Assembly (NCBI RefSeq): GCF_016545825.1
Contig: NC_052617.1
Location: 8,638,600 to 8,702,599, forward strand
Source: Eucalyptus grandis
Lineage: Eukaryota > Streptophyta > Magnoliopsida > Myrtales > Myrtaceae
Reading direction: 5' to 3'
Length of the DNA stretch: 64,000 nucleotides
Shown in pieces: positions 61,970 through 64,000 of this stretch. A program made the translations under genes and the position numbers. Positions within the stretch are counted from its first letter, which is position 1. Every line of letters starts with the position of its first letter. The notes under the pieces were generated by a model, which was given only the letters and a program-made list of their open reading frames with translations, had not been told where the DNA came from and did not search any database.

Positions 61970-62851
61970 TTTAATTTATATCAAACTAAGATATGAAGTG
62001 AAATGAATAATAATGGTATCCTTACTATTAAGAACTGTTCAATAAACTTAGCTATTCAACTGCCATACATGTTCAGTTAAAAAAAAAAACTGTCATTAAT
62101 GTAGAGATTCAACTGCCATAAATGGCTTATAATCTTATATTTTATGGGAATTTTTTTGTCGTTTATGGCGAAACTTCATTAGGAATTTCCTAACACGATA
62201 ATTTGCCAAGTATAGACCATGAAGACCTAAGTCTTGTCCAAGTCGTTGCCCCAGACATGGGAAAATTTTAAGTTGTTATTGTTAGGCTTTTGGCCAAAGT
62301 TGAATCTGTCATTTCATAGTAACTGTTTTTATGTTGGTTTTGAATAATCAATCGCTGTCGTCTCGCCCCTCTTCAAACCCTATATTCTCGCTTTCTCTCT
62401 GATCCTACGCCGACTTCATTATCGAAAATATTTACACCGACTTAAGCGTTGGTGTATCTTCGATTGGCAAAAATTTAGAGACTTTTCTTATTTGTGACAA
62501 CTGAATCCAAGGCACTTGAGTTCATAATTCACGAGCCAAATGACCCGTTTCAACTTAAACGTCGACAATAGGATATCCACAGTTAAAAGGTTTTGTCTAA
62601 TGTACTGTGCAAACAAGACTTGTAAGAAGTTTTCAGATATGCAAATCAACGTTTAAGGATGAGATCTTTTTGGGCATTAATTAAAATGAATAGCGCTGGA
62701 ATATGAAGATTTACCTAGAGATGGAGAAAACGAGAAAATAAATTGCTTACCTTCTCGGTGAAGCAAAATTACTTGGCTAAGATATACATATTTTTCACAA
62801 TAGTCTTGAGATTATGTTACATGCATATCTATGTGCAGACAGAGCACTAAG

Positions 62852-62928
<77 letters not shown>

Positions 62929-64000
62929 TATAGAATCCATAATCTTATAGTAAAAATGACATTTGAACATGAAATGCATTCAATGTAATAAAAAAAGATT
63001 CATTTTCTTGATATAGAGTTTTAAGATTTTTCCCAAAATAAGTAAAATTTATAAGGAAAATTATTTAAAAATTCAATCTAAATACAAATACTAAATGACA
63101 ATGTGTTGTTTTTATATGTAAAGTGGATAGACTAAGTACACCAATAATGGGACAGAATTATTTTCCTTTTCAAGAAAATTTTAAGAGAATCAAAATATGA
63201 ACCGACTCATAAACATCATATATATCCAACAATATTTAAAGTATTAAACAGTAAAGTAACTCCTTCAGAATGATATACTTATAAATTTGAGAAAAGTTGA
63301 CTATAGTAAGAACAACATGTAATGTGCAGAAATAAATCATACAAAATTTTATGTATAATAGCAGTGGAGAAAAATTGACTTATGAGAAAGCACAACAATT
63401 GAATAATTGTCTAAAAAGTTTTAAATTTATCACGGTAGCCATTTTAGCTCGAAACATTTTAACGATTTGCCAATTTATGTCATAAACCTTTCAGTTATGT
63501 CAAATTTAGTTCTAGACCTTTGGAATATCTACCAATTTAGTCCTAAACCTATTTTGTGGATAATTGGTTGGAATGACTATTTTAGCAAATCTTCAAAAGA
63601 TTTAAAACTAAATTAGCAAATCATTAAAGATTTTGGACTAAATTGCACAATCCAAAGGTTTATAACTACATTGGTAAATTATCAAAATGCTTATGACTAA
63701 ACTTGAATGTTTAAGACTGAATTGGCTACCACACACGATAAATTGAAGACTTTTTGGACAATTTTTCTGCACAAGTAGACATAAGGAATAAGTTCATTTT
63801 TGGTAAAATTGGACATATACGATGTTTCGTAAGTGTACAAAAAAAATTATTTAAGAGATAAGTGTATTGGAAGTCTTATAATTTATTAACAAAATGCAAT
63901 TAAGTTCTAAAACTTGAAAAAAAATGTAATTTAGCCATAAATTTTTCAATTTGGTGCAACCGAATTCTTCCATTAACTTTATTCAACTTGGCTGAGGAAA
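61970..64000. other. Upstream flank of copy B with a (TG)n microsatellite
   Basis: Paralogous to 46.1-48.87 kb. A (TG)n tract of about 31 units lies at 62865-62926, where copy A has only a few alternating bases. AT-rich repeat phrases at 63.4-63.8 kb match 48.4-48.7 kb. No gene was seen. Confidence 0.5.

Larger units (their letters stand above)
53835..64000. repeat. Segmental duplication, copy B (runs off the window)
   Basis: Paralogous to 41560-48870 in the same order and orientation. Differences from copy A include the solo LTR and extra sequence in intron 1 (about 56.04-59.28 kb), the SINE at 61.75-61.95 kb and a long (TG)n tract at 62.87-62.93 kb. The right edge lies beyond position 64000 or very close to it. 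Confidence 0.88.

Overview
This window is nuclear DNA of a flowering plant. The evidence is multi-exon genes with GT-AG introns, plant-only families (GDP-L-galactose phosphorylase with its ascorbate-sensing leader uORF, STIG1-like, DUF4408/DUF761, RTL RNase III), a plant LINE, a solo LTR, a tRNA-derived SINE, MITEs and many microsatellites in AT-rich spacers. A dicot is most likely, perhaps a rosid or Myrtales tree. The species cannot be fixed from sequence alone.

Layout. 1-3.5 kb: repeats, no firm gene. 3.6-6.0 kb (+): five-exon GH9 endo-beta-1,4-glucanase. 6.65-6.82 kb (-): short membrane ORF of unknown identity. 8.9-12.1 kb (+): 11-exon CNX5/MOCS3, complete except for a one-base frameshift in exon 5. 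13.1-13.75 kb (-): STIG1-like secreted Cys-rich protein with a 27-bp repeat tail. 15.4-17.75 kb (-): small bL31-type ribosomal protein with a long 5'UTR intron full of repeats. 20.4-23.0 kb (-): GDP-L-galactose phosphorylase (VTC2 type), including a non-AUG uORF. 23-39 kb: gene-poor, with TIR elements, a Tourist-like MITE and a dead LINE at 32-35.3 kb. 39.3-40.1 kb (+): DUF4408/DUF761 gene with two one-base frameshifts. 42.4-45.1 kb (-): intact RTL2-like RNase III gene. 50.7-52.8 kb (-): decayed CNOT9/RCD1 pseudogene. 54.7-60.5 kb (-): second, damaged RTL2-like copy whose intron 1 holds a 2.6 kb solo LTR. 60.5-64 kb: continuation of the duplicated upstream flank, with a SINE.

The right third is dominated by a segmental tandem duplication of about 7-10 kb (copy A about 41.56-48.87 kb, copy B about 53.83 kb to the window edge). 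Both copies keep the same gene structure, including an unusual GC-AG first intron. Copy A is open throughout. Copy B has a net 19-bp deletion that shifts the frame after its first dsRNA-binding domain, and it has collected transposons.

The genes are not an operon and do not form one pathway. Individually they cover cell-wall remodelling (GH9), molybdenum cofactor and tRNA thiolation (CNX5), organelle translation (bL31), ascorbate synthesis (VTC2) and small-RNA or rRNA processing (RTL2). Three separate one-base deletions in otherwise well-conserved genes suggest either uncorrected long-read indels or real recent lesions, and raw reads would settle this. The most informative element is the ACG-initiated 65-codon uORF of the VTC2 gene, which sits in a leader with no upstream AUG.
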